DNA of 64,000 nucleotides from Candidula unifasciata. Lineage: Eukaryota > Mollusca > Gastropoda > Stylommatophora > Geomitridae. The first letter of the stretch is position 1. Each line of letters starts with the position of its first letter. The stretch lies in the NCBI GenBank assembly GCA_905116865.2, contig CAJHNH020008456.1, forward strand, positions 114,501 to 178,500. Direction: 5' to 3'. The notes under the pieces were generated by a model that did not search any database, was not told the DNA's origin, and saw only the letters and a program-made list of their open reading frames with translations. Shown one piece after another: positions 49,347 through 60,586 of this stretch. Both the position numbers and the translations under genes were made by a program.

Positions 49347-50808
49347 CTGGGGAGAGACAGCGTGTATCTTAGACAAATATGGCACTCATGAACTCCATAG
49401 ATGCCCTCCATCTAGGGAGAGACAGCGTGTATCTTAGACAAATCCGGCACTCATGAACTCCATAGATGCCCTCCATCTGGAGAGACAGTGTGTATCTTAG
49501 ACAAATATGGCACTCATGAACTCCATAGATACCCTCCATCTGGGGAGAGACGGCGTGTATCTTAGACAAATATGGCACTCATGAACTCTATAGATGCCCT
49601 CCATCTGAAGAGAGACAGCGTGTATCTTAGACAAATATGGCACTCATGAACTCTATAGATGCCCTCTATCTGGGGAGAGACAGTGTGTATCTTAGACAAA
49701 TATGGCACTTATGAACTCCATAGATACCCTCCATCTGGAGAGAGAAAGCGTGTATCTTAGACAAATATGGCACTCATGAACTCCGTAGATACCCTCCATC
49801 TGGAGAGAGACAGTGTGTATCTTAGACAAATATGGCACTCATGAACTCCATAGATACCCTCCATCTGGGGAGAGACAGCGTGTATCTTAGACAAATATGG
49901 CACTCATGAACTCCGTAGATACCATCCATCTGGGGAGAGACAGTGTGTATCTTAGACAAATATGGCACTTATGAACTCCGTAGATACCCTCCATCTGTGG
50001 AGAGACAGCGTGTATCTTAGACAAATATGGCACTCATGAACTCCATAGATGCCCTCCATCTGGGGAGAGACAGTGTGTATCTTAGACAAATATGGCACTC
50101 ATGAACTCCATAGATGCCGTCCATCTGGGGAGAGACAGCGTGTATCTTAGACAAATATGGCACTCATGAACTCCGTAGATACCCTCCATCTGGGGAGAGA
50201 CAGTGTGTATCTTAGACAAATATGGCACTCATGAACTCCGTAGATACCCTCCATCTGTGGAGAGACAGCGTGTATCTTAGACAAATATGGCACTCATTAA
50301 CTCCATAGATGCCCTCCATCTGGGGAGAGACAGCGTGTATCTTAGACAAATATGGCACTCATTAACTCCATAGATGCCCTCCATCTGGGGAGAGACAGCG
50401 TGTATCTTAGACAAATTTGGCACTCATGAACTCCATAGATGCCCTCCATCTGGGGAGAGACAGTGTGTATCTTAGACAAATATGGCACTCATGAACTCCA
50501 TAGATGCCCTCCATCTGGGGGAGAGACAGCATGTATCTTAGACAAATATGGCACTCATGAACTCCGTAGATGCCCTCCATCTGGGGAGAGACAGCGTGTA
50601 TCTTAGACAAATATGGCACTAATGAACTCCATAGATGCCCTCCATCTGGGGAGAGACAGCGTGTATCTTAGACAAATATGGCACTCATGAACTCCATAGA
50701 TGCCCTCCATCTGGGGAGAGACAGTGTGTATCTTAGACAAATATGGCACTCATGAACTCCGTAGATACCCTCCATCTGGAGAGAGACAGCGTGTATCTTA
50801 GACAAATA
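49347..50808 (-). repeat. 65-bp splice-acceptor minisatellite, block 1 (22 extra copies)
   Basis: On the gene-sense (minus) strand each 65-bp unit reads TTTGTCTAAGATACACG, then CTGTCTCTCCCCAG, then ATGGAGGGCATCTATGGAG and on to TGCCATA. It therefore contains a branch-point-like TCTAAG about 24 nt before the AG, a pyrimidine tract, the AG and the first 34 nt of the 49-kb exon. Units of 63-66 bp occur; most keep the AG. The true exon is the last member of the series. In the true exon TGCCATATTTG continues to GCAACTGG; in repeats ATTTG joins TCTAAG, pointing to a 5-bp microhomology at the founding duplication. Confidence 0.95.
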
Positions 50809-51113
50809 AAATATGAAACCTAGTTTTTATGTTATTTTGTCAGATGGTTTGGTCATGAAGAAAAGTTTCTGGCAGATTATCCTCATAAAGAGCTCCAGCA
50901 CTTAGAAACTTTGAAAATAGAGCAATGATGGACTGACAGAATACCATGGCGCTTGACATGTTCACAATATCCCAGCTTGCAGGAGATGCGGTTATGAGCC
51001 AGTTCTCCTTAACATTCAGGACATGCAGGATGTCAATGTTGTTGTTCTACATGGTCCACGGTATTCTAAGAATTTTTCTGTAGCACTTCACTTCAGAAAC
51101 TGATTTGTTTTTC
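50809..51113. repeat. Spacer between arrays, first copy of a duplicated segment
   Basis: About 300 bp of non-tandem intron sequence (ATATGAAACCTAGTTTTTAT to AAACTGATTTGTTTTTCC). It recurs almost identically at 52033-52337, 1,225 bp away. Confidence 0.9.
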
Positions 51114-51260
51114 CTTCAAAGACTGAGTGAGAGTGCAATTCAAAGACTGAGTGAGAGTCCACTTCAAAGACTGAGTGAGAGTCCACTTCAAAGACTGAGT
51201 GAGAGTCCACTTCAAAGACTGAGTAAGAGTCCACTTCAAAGACTAAGTGAGAGTCCACTT
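51114..51260. repeat. 24-bp minisatellite, first block (6 copies)
   Basis: Unit CAAAGACTGAGTGAGAGTCC plus ACTT, 24 bp, six copies. At about 51260 it is fused to the middle of a 65-bp unit (GTCCACTTCATGAACTCC), which is the breakpoint of a tandem segmental duplication. Confidence 0.93.
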
Positions 51261-52032
51261 CATGAACTCCGTAGATACCCTCCATCTGGGGAGAGACAGC
51301 GTGTATCTTAGACAAATATGGCACTCATGAACTCCGTAGATACCCTCCATCTGGGGAGAGACAGTGTGTATCTTAGACAAATATGGCACTCATGAACTCC
51401 GTAGATACCCTCCATCTGTGGAGAGACAGTGTGTATCTTAGACAAATATGGCACTCATGAACTCCATAGATGCCCTCCATCTGGGGAGAGACAGCGTGTA
51501 TCTTAGACAAATATGGCACTCATGAACTTCATAGATGCCCTCCATCTGGGGAGAGACAGCGTGTATCTTAGACAAATATGGCACTCATTAACTCCATAGA
51601 TGCCCTCCATCTGGGGAGAGACAGCGTGTATCTTAGACAAATTTGGCACTCATGAACTCCATAGATGCCCTCCATCTGGGGAGAGACAGTGTGTATCTTA
51701 GACAAATATGGCACTCAAGAACTCCATAGATGCCCTCCATCTGGGGAGAGACAGCATGTATCTTAGACAAATATGGCACTCATGAACTCCGTAGATGCCC
51801 TCCATCTGGGGAGAGACAGCGTGTATCTTAGACAAATATGGCACTCATGAACTCCATAGATGCCCTCCATCTGGGGAGAGACAGCGTGTATCTTAGACAA
51901 ATATGGCACTCATGAACTCCATAGATGCCCTCCATCTGGGGAGAGACAGTGTGTATCTTAGACAAATATGGCACTCATGAACTCCGTAGATACCCTCCAT
52001 CTGGAGAGAGACAGCGTGTATCTTAGACAAAC
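51261..52032 (-). repeat. 65-bp splice-acceptor minisatellite, block 2 (12 copies)
   Basis: Twelve further copies of the same exon-junction unit. They match the right part of block 1 in order and in rare variants (for example the ATTTGGCAC variant at about 50417 and 51643), so this block arose by segmental duplication. Confidence 0.95.
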
Positions 52033-52337
52033 AAAATATGAAACCTAGTTTTTATGTTATTTTGTCAGATGGTTTGGTCATGAAGAAAAGTTTCTGGCAG
52101 ATTGTCCTCATAAAGAGCTCCAGCACTTAGAAACTTTGAAAATAGAGCAATGATGGACTGACAGAATACCACGGCGCTTGACATGTTCACAATATCCCAG
52201 CTTGCAGGAGATGCGGTTATGAGCCAGTTCTCCTTAACATTCAGGACATGCAGGATGTCAATGTTGTTGTTCTACATGGTCCACGGTATTCTAAGAATTT
52301 TTCTGTAGCACTTCACTTCAGAAACTGATTTGTTTTT
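52033..52337. repeat. Spacer, second copy of the duplicated segment
   Basis: Near-identical to 50809-51113, differing at only a few bases (for example GATTGTCC against GATTATCC). Confidence 0.9.
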
Positions 52338-53683
52338 CCTTCAAAGACTGAGTAAGAGTCCACTTCAAAGACTGAGTGAGAGTCCACTTCAAAGACTGAG
52401 TGAGAGTCCACTTCAAAGACTGAGTGAGAGTCCACTTCAAAGACTGAGTAAGAGTCCACTTCAAAGACTGAGTGAGAGTCTACTTCAAAGACTGAGTGAG
52501 AGTCCACTTCAAAGACTGAGTGAGAGTCCACTTCAAAGACTGAGTGAGAGTCCACTTCAAAGACTGAGTAAGAGTCCACTTCAAAGACTGAGTGAGAGTC
52601 CACTTCAAAGACTGAGTGAGAGTCCACTTCAAAGACTGAGTGAGAGTCCACTTCAAAGACTGAGTAAGAGTCCACTTCAAAGACTGAGTGAGAGCCCACT
52701 TCAAAGACTGAGTGAGAGTCCACTTCAAAGACTGAGTGAGAGTCCACTTCAAAGACTGAGTAAGAGTCCACTTCAAAGACTAAGTGAGAGTCCACTTCAA
52801 AGACTAAGTGAGAGTCCACTTCAAAGACTGAGTGAGAGTCCACTTCAAAGACTGAGTGAGAGTCCACTTCAAAGACTAAGTGAGAGTCCACTTCAAAGAC
52901 TGAGTGAGAGTCCACTTCAAAGACTGAGTAAGAGTCCACTTCAAAGACTAAGTGAGAGTCCACTTCAAAGACTGAGTGAGTGTCCACTTCAAAGACTGAG
53001 TGAGAGTCCACTTCAAAGACTAAGTGAGAGTCCACTTCAAAGACTAAGTGAGAGTCCACTTCAAAGACTGAGTGAGTGTCCACTTCAAAGACTGAGTGAG
53101 AGTCCACTTCAAAGACTAAGTGAGTGTCCACTTCAAAGACTGAGTGAGTGTCCACTTCAAAGACTAAGTAAGAGTCCACTTCAAAGACTAAGTGAGAGTC
53201 CACTTCAAAGACTGAGTGAGAGTCCACTTTAAAGACTAAGTGAGAGTCCACTTCAAAGACTGAGAGAGTCCACTTCAAAGACTAAGTGAGAGTCCACTTC
53301 AAAGACTGAGTGAGTGTCCACTTCAAAGACTAAGTGAGAGTCCACTTCAAAGACTGAGTGAGAGTCCACTTCAAAGACTGAGTGAGTGTCCATTTCAAAG
53401 ACTAAGTGAGAGTCCACTTCAAAGACTGAGTGAGTGTCCACTTCAAAGACTGAGTGAGAGTCCACTTCAAAGACTAAGTGAGAGTCCACTTTAAAGACTA
53501 AGTGAGAGTCCACTTCAAAGACTAAGTGAGAGTCCACTTCAAAGACTGAGTGAGAGTCCACTTCAAAGACTAAGTGAGTGTCCACTTCAAAGACTGAGTG
53601 AGAGTCCAATTCAAAGACTGAGTGAGAGTCCAATTCAAAGACTGAGTGAGTGTCCACTTCAAAGACTAAGTGAGAGTCCATGA
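52338..53683. repeat. 24-bp minisatellite, about 56 copies
   Basis: Same 24-bp unit as at 51114, with substitution variants (GAGTAAGAG, CTAAGTGAG, GAGTGAGTG). Period divisible by three, so frames of about 300 codons are open on both strands. On the gene-sense strand each unit contains CTCTCACTCAG, a weak acceptor-like motif. Confidence 0.97.
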
Positions 53684-54184
53684 CTTAAATCCATATGTTG
53701 CATGGAAGAGATGCATGATCTCAAAACTTTTGTGTTAACCAGCTTGCAGGCACCACGCCGTAGGTTCTTCATGTTATTTAACCTTTGCATAGCTAAAGCA
53801 AGTCTTTTTCTGACTTCTTGTGCAGTGGCGACTGCTGTTCTTCGTTACTAAGCCTAAATATTTCACATTTGTGACATTTACAATCTCTTCAATGTCAATT
53901 TTAATACATCATTGATGTGCTGTATTCATTGTGGACATTTGTTTCGTTGTTTTTGTGTGTGTGTACTTTTCAGATTCAGAAATAGATTATTTTCTTCACT
54001 GTTCTTTTTAATTTGAGTCAAAATTAACTTTTCTTAAAAAAAAATTTTTTAAAGTTTTAGAATGAACAGGATCATCAGATAGATGATATATGCTAGCTTT
54101 AGCTTTCTCTTGCTGGGATGTACTGTGTTAGCAATAAGTCGGTAAAGGTACAAGTGGGAGGACTCTAACACTGAGTACATGGTA
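53684..54184. other. Intron sequence, nothing recognised
   Basis: Unique sequence between the 24-bp and 39-bp arrays; no exon or element seen. Confidence 0.5.
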
Positions 54185-56340
54185 GCCAACTGTCACTGTG
54201 GAGAAGGAGCCTGATTGATGGTAGTCTAATGTCACTGTGGAGAAGGAGCCTGATTGATGGTAGTCTAGTGTCAATGTGGAGAAGGAACCTGATTGATGGT
54301 AGTCTAATGTCACTGTGGAGAAAGAACCTGATTGATGATAGTCTAGTGTCAATGTGGAGAAGGAACCTGATTGATGGTAGTCTAGTGTCAATGTGGAGAA
54401 GGAGCCTGATTGATGGTAGTCTAGTGTCACTATGGACAAGGAACCTGATTGATGGTAGTCTAGTGTCAATGTGGAGAAGGAGCCTGACTGATGGTAGTCT
54501 AGTGTCAATGTGGAGAAGGAGCCTGATTGATGGTAGTCTAGTGTCAATGTGGAGAAGGAGCCTGATTGATGGTAGTCTAGTGTCAATGTGGAGAAGGAGC
54601 CTGATTGATGGTAGTCTAGTGTCAATGTGGAGAAGGAACCTGATTGATGGTAGTCTAGTGTCAATGTGGAGAAGGAGCCTGATTGATGGTAGTCTAGTGT
54701 CACTATGGACAAGGAACCTGATTGATGGTAGTCTAGTGTCAATGTGGAGAAGGAGCCTGACTGATGGTAGTCTAGTGTCAATGTGGAGAAGGAGCCTGAT
54801 TGATAGTAGTCTAGTGTCAATGTGGAGAAGGAGCCTGACTGATGGTAGTCTAGTGTCAATGTGGAGAAGGAGCCTGATTGATAGTAGTCTAGTGTCAATG
54901 TGGAGAAGGAGCCTGATTGATGGTAGTCTAGTGTCAATGTGGAGAAGGAGCCTGATTGATGGTAGTCTAGTGTCACTGTGGACAAGGAACCTGACTGATG
55001 GTAGTCTAGTGTCAATGTGGACAAGGAACCTGATTGATGGTAGTCTAGTGTCAATGTGGACAAGGAACCTGATTGATGGTAGTCTAGTGTCACTGTGGAC
55101 AAGGAACCTGACTGATGGTAGTCTAGTGTCAATGTGGAGAAGGAACCTGATTGATGGTAGTCTAGTGTCATTGTGGAGAAGGAACCTGACTGATGGTAGT
55201 CTAGTGTCAATGCGGAGAAGGAGCCTGATTGATGATAGTCTAGTGTCAATGTGGAGAAGGAACCTGATTGATGGTAGTCTAGTGTCATTGTGGAGAAGGA
55301 ACCTGACTGATGGTAGTCTAGTGTCAATGTGGAGAAGGAGCCTGATTGATGGTAGTCTAGTGTCACTGTGGAGAAGGAACCTGATTGATGGTAGTCTAGT
55401 GTCACTGTGGAGAAGGAACCTGACTGATGGTAGTCTAGTGTCAATGTGGAGAAGGAACCTGACTGATGGTAGTCTAGTGTCACTGTGGACAAGGAACCTG
55501 ACTGATGGTAGTCTAGTGTCAATATGGAGAAGGAACCTGGTTGATGGTAGTCTAGTGTCAATGTGGAGAAGGAACCTGATTGATGGTAGTCTAGTGTCAA
55601 TGTGGACAAGGAACCTGATTGATGGTAGTCTAGTGTCACTGTGGACACGGAACCTGATTGATGGTAGTCTAGTGTCAATGCGGACAAGGAACCTGATTGA
55701 TGGTAGTCTAGTGTCAATGTGGAGAAGGAACCTGATTGATGGTAGTCTAGTGTCAATATGGACAAGGAACCTGATTGATGGTAGTCTAGTGTCAATGTGG
55801 AGAAGGAACCTGATTGGTGGTAGTCTAGTGTCAATGTGGAGAAGGAGCCTGATTGATGGTAGTCTAGTGTCAATGTGGAGAAGGAACCTGATTGATGGTA
55901 GTCTAGTGTCAATGTGGAGAAGGAACCTGATTGATGGTAGTCTAGTGTCAATATGGAGAAGGAACCTGATTGATGGTAGTCTAGTGTCACTGTGGAGAAG
56001 GAACCTGATTGATGGTAGTCTAGTGTCAATGTGGAGAAGGAACCTGATTGATGGTAGTCTAGTGTCAATGTGGAGAAGGAACCTGATTGATAGTAGTCTA
56101 GTGTCAATGTGGAGAAGGAGCCTGATTGATGGTAGTCTAGTGTCACTATGGAGAAGGAACCTGATTGATGATAGTCTAGTGTCAATGTGGAGAAGGAACC
56201 TGATTGATGGTAGTCTAGTGTCAATGTGGAGAAGGAACCTGATTGATGGTAGTCTAGTGTCAATGTGGAGAAGGAACCTGATTGATGATAGTCTAGTGTC
56301 AATGTGGAGAAGGAACCTGATTGATGGTAGTCAAGTGTCA
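54185..56340. repeat. 39-bp minisatellite, about 55 copies, intronic
   Basis: Unit of 39 bp with GATTGATGGTAGTCTAGTGT and CAATGTGGAGAAGGARC. Variants occur at CAATGTGG/CACTGTGG, GAGAAGG/GACAAGG and GAGC/GAAC. Period divisible by three, so 737- and 777-codon frames run through it on opposite strands; they are artefacts. Confidence 0.97.
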
Positions 56341-57365
56341 ATGTACCTTGCTCAGTCTAATCAAATGTTTCCTTTGGAAACAAGCAAGGAATCAGTAGAG
56401 AAAGGGGATTATTATGGCCTGGAGAGAATGAGGCACCTGGGTGTAACCAGAGGGTCTGGCCGGCTTACTAATTTCAGAGGAAAGGCAAGACAGACATTAA
56501 GGGCATTTCCTAACCTGCCGCTAAACAGCTGTCCCTCAATGTCAGGAATTTGTGTACTATGAGAAAACAATGCGTCTCAAACTAAAAATAACTAGCCAAT
56601 CGTAATCAGATCTTGTGGATAGTCTTCTCGGATGTCCGCCCGCACGTGTTTGGATAACATTTGTGTTGTTTTACGTGAAAATATTCTGAAAATTCACAAT
56701 AAAACGAGTGGCTGATGAACGAAGCACAGATTACCAGATTACTTCGACAGGAAAGTGAAGTCGGTCTAGGCTTTTCACAGTCCAACAACTTTTGTTGATT
56801 CAGACTCTGCGGTTTTATAATTTCACGAAAAATACATTCACAGTTAAAGTGAGAGAGCTCGAATAATTAGGAGAATCTTGAAAATTATAAATCTAGAAAT
56901 AGATCGAAAGTAGGAGAAGGGGGCGTGTCCCTCAAACAGCAACATCTGGTGTTCACTTTGTAAAACAAGGTCGATTCTGCTGGGTGGATTAGCATACAAA
57001 GGTGGAATATTGGCGCTAGATAAAAGGTAAACCTATTTTCTACAGTGTCTCCAAGTTTCATCTCATTCTAGCCACTTGTTTGCAAGTAACTAATATTTTT
57101 GTATATCATGTTGATTTTTTCGCGGTAATGCCCAGGAGCTCAGGTATAGGGGACAGTTAGGTTTAGGGCCTGAGGTCTGTAGGGTTAACCAAATTGTGAC
57201 CGGTACCATCAGTGTTGGAACTCTGCGCTGGGTGCTGAAGGACGGAGCACGCATGGGAATGCCCCGAGTCAATTCTTGACTCAACTCAAATAAAACAGTA
57301 ACATATTTATGCGTGTGTGTGTTTGTGTGTGTGTAAAAAACAATGCACAACAGTTGTTTACTGAC
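56341..57365. other. Intron sequence, no exon seen; short TG tract
   Basis: About 1 kb of unique sequence downstream (in gene sense) of the 57-kb exon. A short GTGTGTGTTTGTGTGTGTG tract lies at about 57313-57334, close to the splice donor. Confidence 0.5.
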
Positions 57366-57445
57366 CTCCTCAAGCTCTTTGATGATATTATCCACATTGA
57401 CATGGGAAGGAACTGTTTGTAGCAGGATGAACGCAGACTCTTTCA
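57366..57445 (-). CDS. SLC30A1: SLC30A1-like zinc transporter, TM6-to-CTD linker exon
   Basis: An 80-nt exon. After acceptor TTGATGTCAG the first two bases finish a split codon. It then reads KESAFILLQTVP, HVNVDNIIKELEE, and ends at donor GTCAGT (57365-57360). The KESA-ILLQTVP and IKEL motifs match the end of the sixth transmembrane helix and start of the C-terminal domain in vertebrate ZnT1. The next exon (49 kb) continues in phase 0 with MEG, exactly where the ZnT1 sequence continues. The exon supplying the first codon base and the six-helix transporter core, with its Zn-binding His/Asp residues, must lie further upstream, beyond position 64,000 or unrecognised in 57.5-64 kb. Confidence 0.85.
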
Positions 57446-57479
57446 CTGACATCAACAGAGTAAAGACATACAATCAATA

Positions 57480-57989
57480 TAAAAGGGAAAATATATAACA
57501 TAGAATAGACAGACAAAATCAATGCAACAGAGATAAAAAGTCAATAAAACAGTCATAAAGTAAATGGATCAGAGACATTAGCTCAATACATATAAGTATT
57601 AGGTCAATAGAATATGAAAGAGATAGGGTCGACAGAACAGAGAATATAGGTCAACAGAACCGAGAAATAAAGCCAATAGAACAGAGACATAAAGTCAACA
57701 GAACAGAGACATAGTCAATAGTACAGAGACAAAAAAAACAATAGAGAGACAAAGTCAATAGTACAGAGACAAAAAAAACCAAAAGAACAGACAAAGTCAA
57801 CTGAATATAGATAGTCAACAGAACAGAGTGAAAGTCGATACAACAGAAACATAGAGCTAATAGAAAAATAATGTCAACAGAACACAGACAAAGTCATGTG
57901 AACAGAGCCATCAAGTTATAAGAACAGAGCCATAAAATCATTAAAACAGCCATAAAATCATAAGAAAGGAGCCAAAATATCATAAGAAA
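57480..57989. repeat. Degenerate 22-bp repeats
   Basis: Loosely periodic AGTCAACAGAACAGAGACAT and GCCATAAAATCATAAGAACA words. They resemble both homogeneous 22-bp arrays to the right and may be their ancestral edge. Confidence 0.75.
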
Positions 57990-59452
57990 GACAAAATATC
58001 ATAAGAAGAAAGTCAAAATATCATTAGAATAAAGCCAAAATATAGGAAGAAAGCCAAAATATCATAAGAGGAAAGCCAAAATATCATAAGAAGAAAGCCT
58101 AAATATCATAAGAAGAAAGCCAAAATATCATAAGAAGAAAGCCAAAATATCATAAGAAGAAAGCCAAAATATCATAAGAAGAAAGCCAAAATATCATAAG
58201 AAGAAAGCCAAAATATCATAAGAAAGCCAAAATATCATAAAAATAAAGCCAAAAAATCATAAGAGGAAAGCCAAAATATCATAAGAAAGCCAAAATATCA
58301 TAAGAAGACAGCCAAAATATCATAACAAGAAAGCGAAAATATCAAAAAAGAAAGCCAAAATATCATAAGAAGAAAGCCAAAATATCATAAGAAAGCTAAA
58401 ATATCATAAGAAGAAAGCCAAAATATCATAAGAAGAAAGCTAAAATATCATAAGAAAGCCAAAATATCATAAGAAAGCCAAAATATCATAAGAAGAAAGA
58501 CAAAATATCATAAGAAAGCTAAAATATCATAAGAAGAAAGCCAAAATATCATAAGATGAAAGCCAAAATATCATTAGAAGAAAGCCAAAATATCATAAGA
58601 AGAAAGCCAAAATATCATAAGAAAGCCAAAATATCATAAGAAGAAAGCCAAAATATCATAAGAAAGCCAAAATATCATAAGAAAGCCAAAATATCATAAG
58701 AAAGCCAAAATATCATAAGAAGAAAGACAAAATATCATAAGAAAGCTAAAATATCATAAGAAGAAAGCCAAAATATCATAAGATGAAAGCCAAAATATCA
58801 TTAAAAGAAAGCCAAAATATCATAAGAAGAAAGCCAAAATATCATAAGAAGAAAGCCAAAATATCATAAGAAAGCCAAAATATCATAAGAAGACAGCCAA
58901 AATATCATAACAAGAAAGCGAAAATATCAAAAAAGAAAGCCAAAATATCATAAGAAGAAAGCCAAAATATCATAAGAAAGCTAAAATATCATAAGAAGAA
59001 AGCCAAAATATCATAAGAAGAAAGCCAAAATATCATAAGAAAGCCAAAATATCATAAGAAAGCCAAAATATCATAAGAAGAAAGACAAAATATCATAAGA
59101 AAGCTAAAATATCATAAGAAGAAAGCCAAAATATTATAAGATGAAAGCCAAAATATCATTAGAAGAAAGCCAAAATATCATAAGAAGAAAGCCAAAATAT
59201 CATAAGAAAGCCAAAATATCATAAGAAGAAAGCCAAAATATCATAAGAAAGCCAAAATATCATAAGAAAGCCAAAATATCATAAGAAAGCCAAAATATCA
59301 TAAGAAGAAAGACAAAATATCATAAGAAAGCTAAAATATCTTAAGAAGAAAGCCAAAATATCATAAGATGAAAGCCAAAATATCATTAAAAGAAAGCCAA
59401 AATATCATAAGAAGAAAGCCAAAATATCATAAGAAAGCCAAAATATCATAAG
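57990..59452. repeat. 22/19-bp minisatellite AAGCCAAAATATCATAAGAA
   Basis: About 70 units of AAGCCAAAATATCATAAG followed by AAGA or A. Rare variants (AGACAGCC, AAGCGAAAATATCAAAAAAG) recur 585 bp apart (58321 and 58906), showing a higher-order duplication. A ladder of AAGACAAAATATC variants recurs four times. Confidence 0.95.
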
Positions 59453-60585
59453 AACAGAGACATACAGTCACAAGAACAGAGACATACAGTCACAAGAACA
59501 GAGACATACAGTCACAAGAACAGAGACATAAAGTCAACAGAACAGAGACATACAGTCACAAGAACAGAGACATAAAGTCGCAAGAACAGAGACATATAGT
59601 CACAAGAACACAGACATACAGTCACAAGAACAGAGAAATACAGTCACAAAAACCCAGACATACAGTCACAAGAACAGATACATGCAGTCACAAGAACAGA
59701 GAAGACATACAGTCACAAGAACAGAGACATACAGTCACAAGAACAGAGACATAGTCACAAGAACAGAGACATACAGTCACAAGAACAGAGAAATACAGTC
59801 ATAAGAACAGAGACATACAGTCACAAGAACAGAGAAATACAGTCACAAGAACAGACATATAGTCACAAGAACAGAGACATACAGTCACAAGAACCGAGAC
59901 ATATAGTCACAAGAACCGAGACATACAGTCACAAGAACAGAGACATATAGTCACAAGAACAGAGACATACAGTCACAAGAACAGAGACATACAGTCACAA
60001 GGACATACAGTCACAAGAACAGAGACACACAGTCACAAGAACAGAGACATACAATCACAAGAACAGAGACATACAATCACAAGAACAGAGACACAGTCAC
60101 AAGAACAGAGACATACAGTCACAAGAACAGCGACACACAGTCACGAGAACAGAGACATACAGTCACAAGAACAGAGACACACAGTCACAAGAACAGAGAC
60201 ATACAGTCACAAGAACACAGACATACAGTCACAAGAAGAGAGACATACAGTCACAAAAACAGAGACATACAGTCACAAGAACAGAGACATACAGTCACAA
60301 GAACAGAGACATACAGTCACAAGAACAGAGAAATACAGTCAAAAGAACACAGACATACAGTCACAAAAACACAAACATACAGTCACAAGAACAGAGACAT
60401 ATAGTCACAAGAACAGAGACACAGTCACAAGAACAGAGACAGATAGTCACAAGAACAGAGACATACAGTCACAAGAAAAGAGACATACAGTCACAAGAAC
60501 AGAGACATATAGTCACAAGAACAGAGTCATATAGTCACAAGAACAGAGACATATAGTCACAAGAACAGAGTCATAAAATCAACAG
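59453..60585. repeat. 22-bp minisatellite ACAGTCACAAGAACAGAGAC
   Basis: About 51 copies of a 22-bp unit, ACAGTCACAAGAACAGAGAC plus AT, with scattered indels. It has the same period as the neighbouring AAGCC array. Confidence 0.95.
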
Positions 60586-60586
60586 A

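Noticed and set aside
54128..56562. Frames of 737 (minus) and 777 (plus) codons
   Set aside because: Products of the 39-bp repeat on opposite strands; the short unique ends show no recognisable protein.
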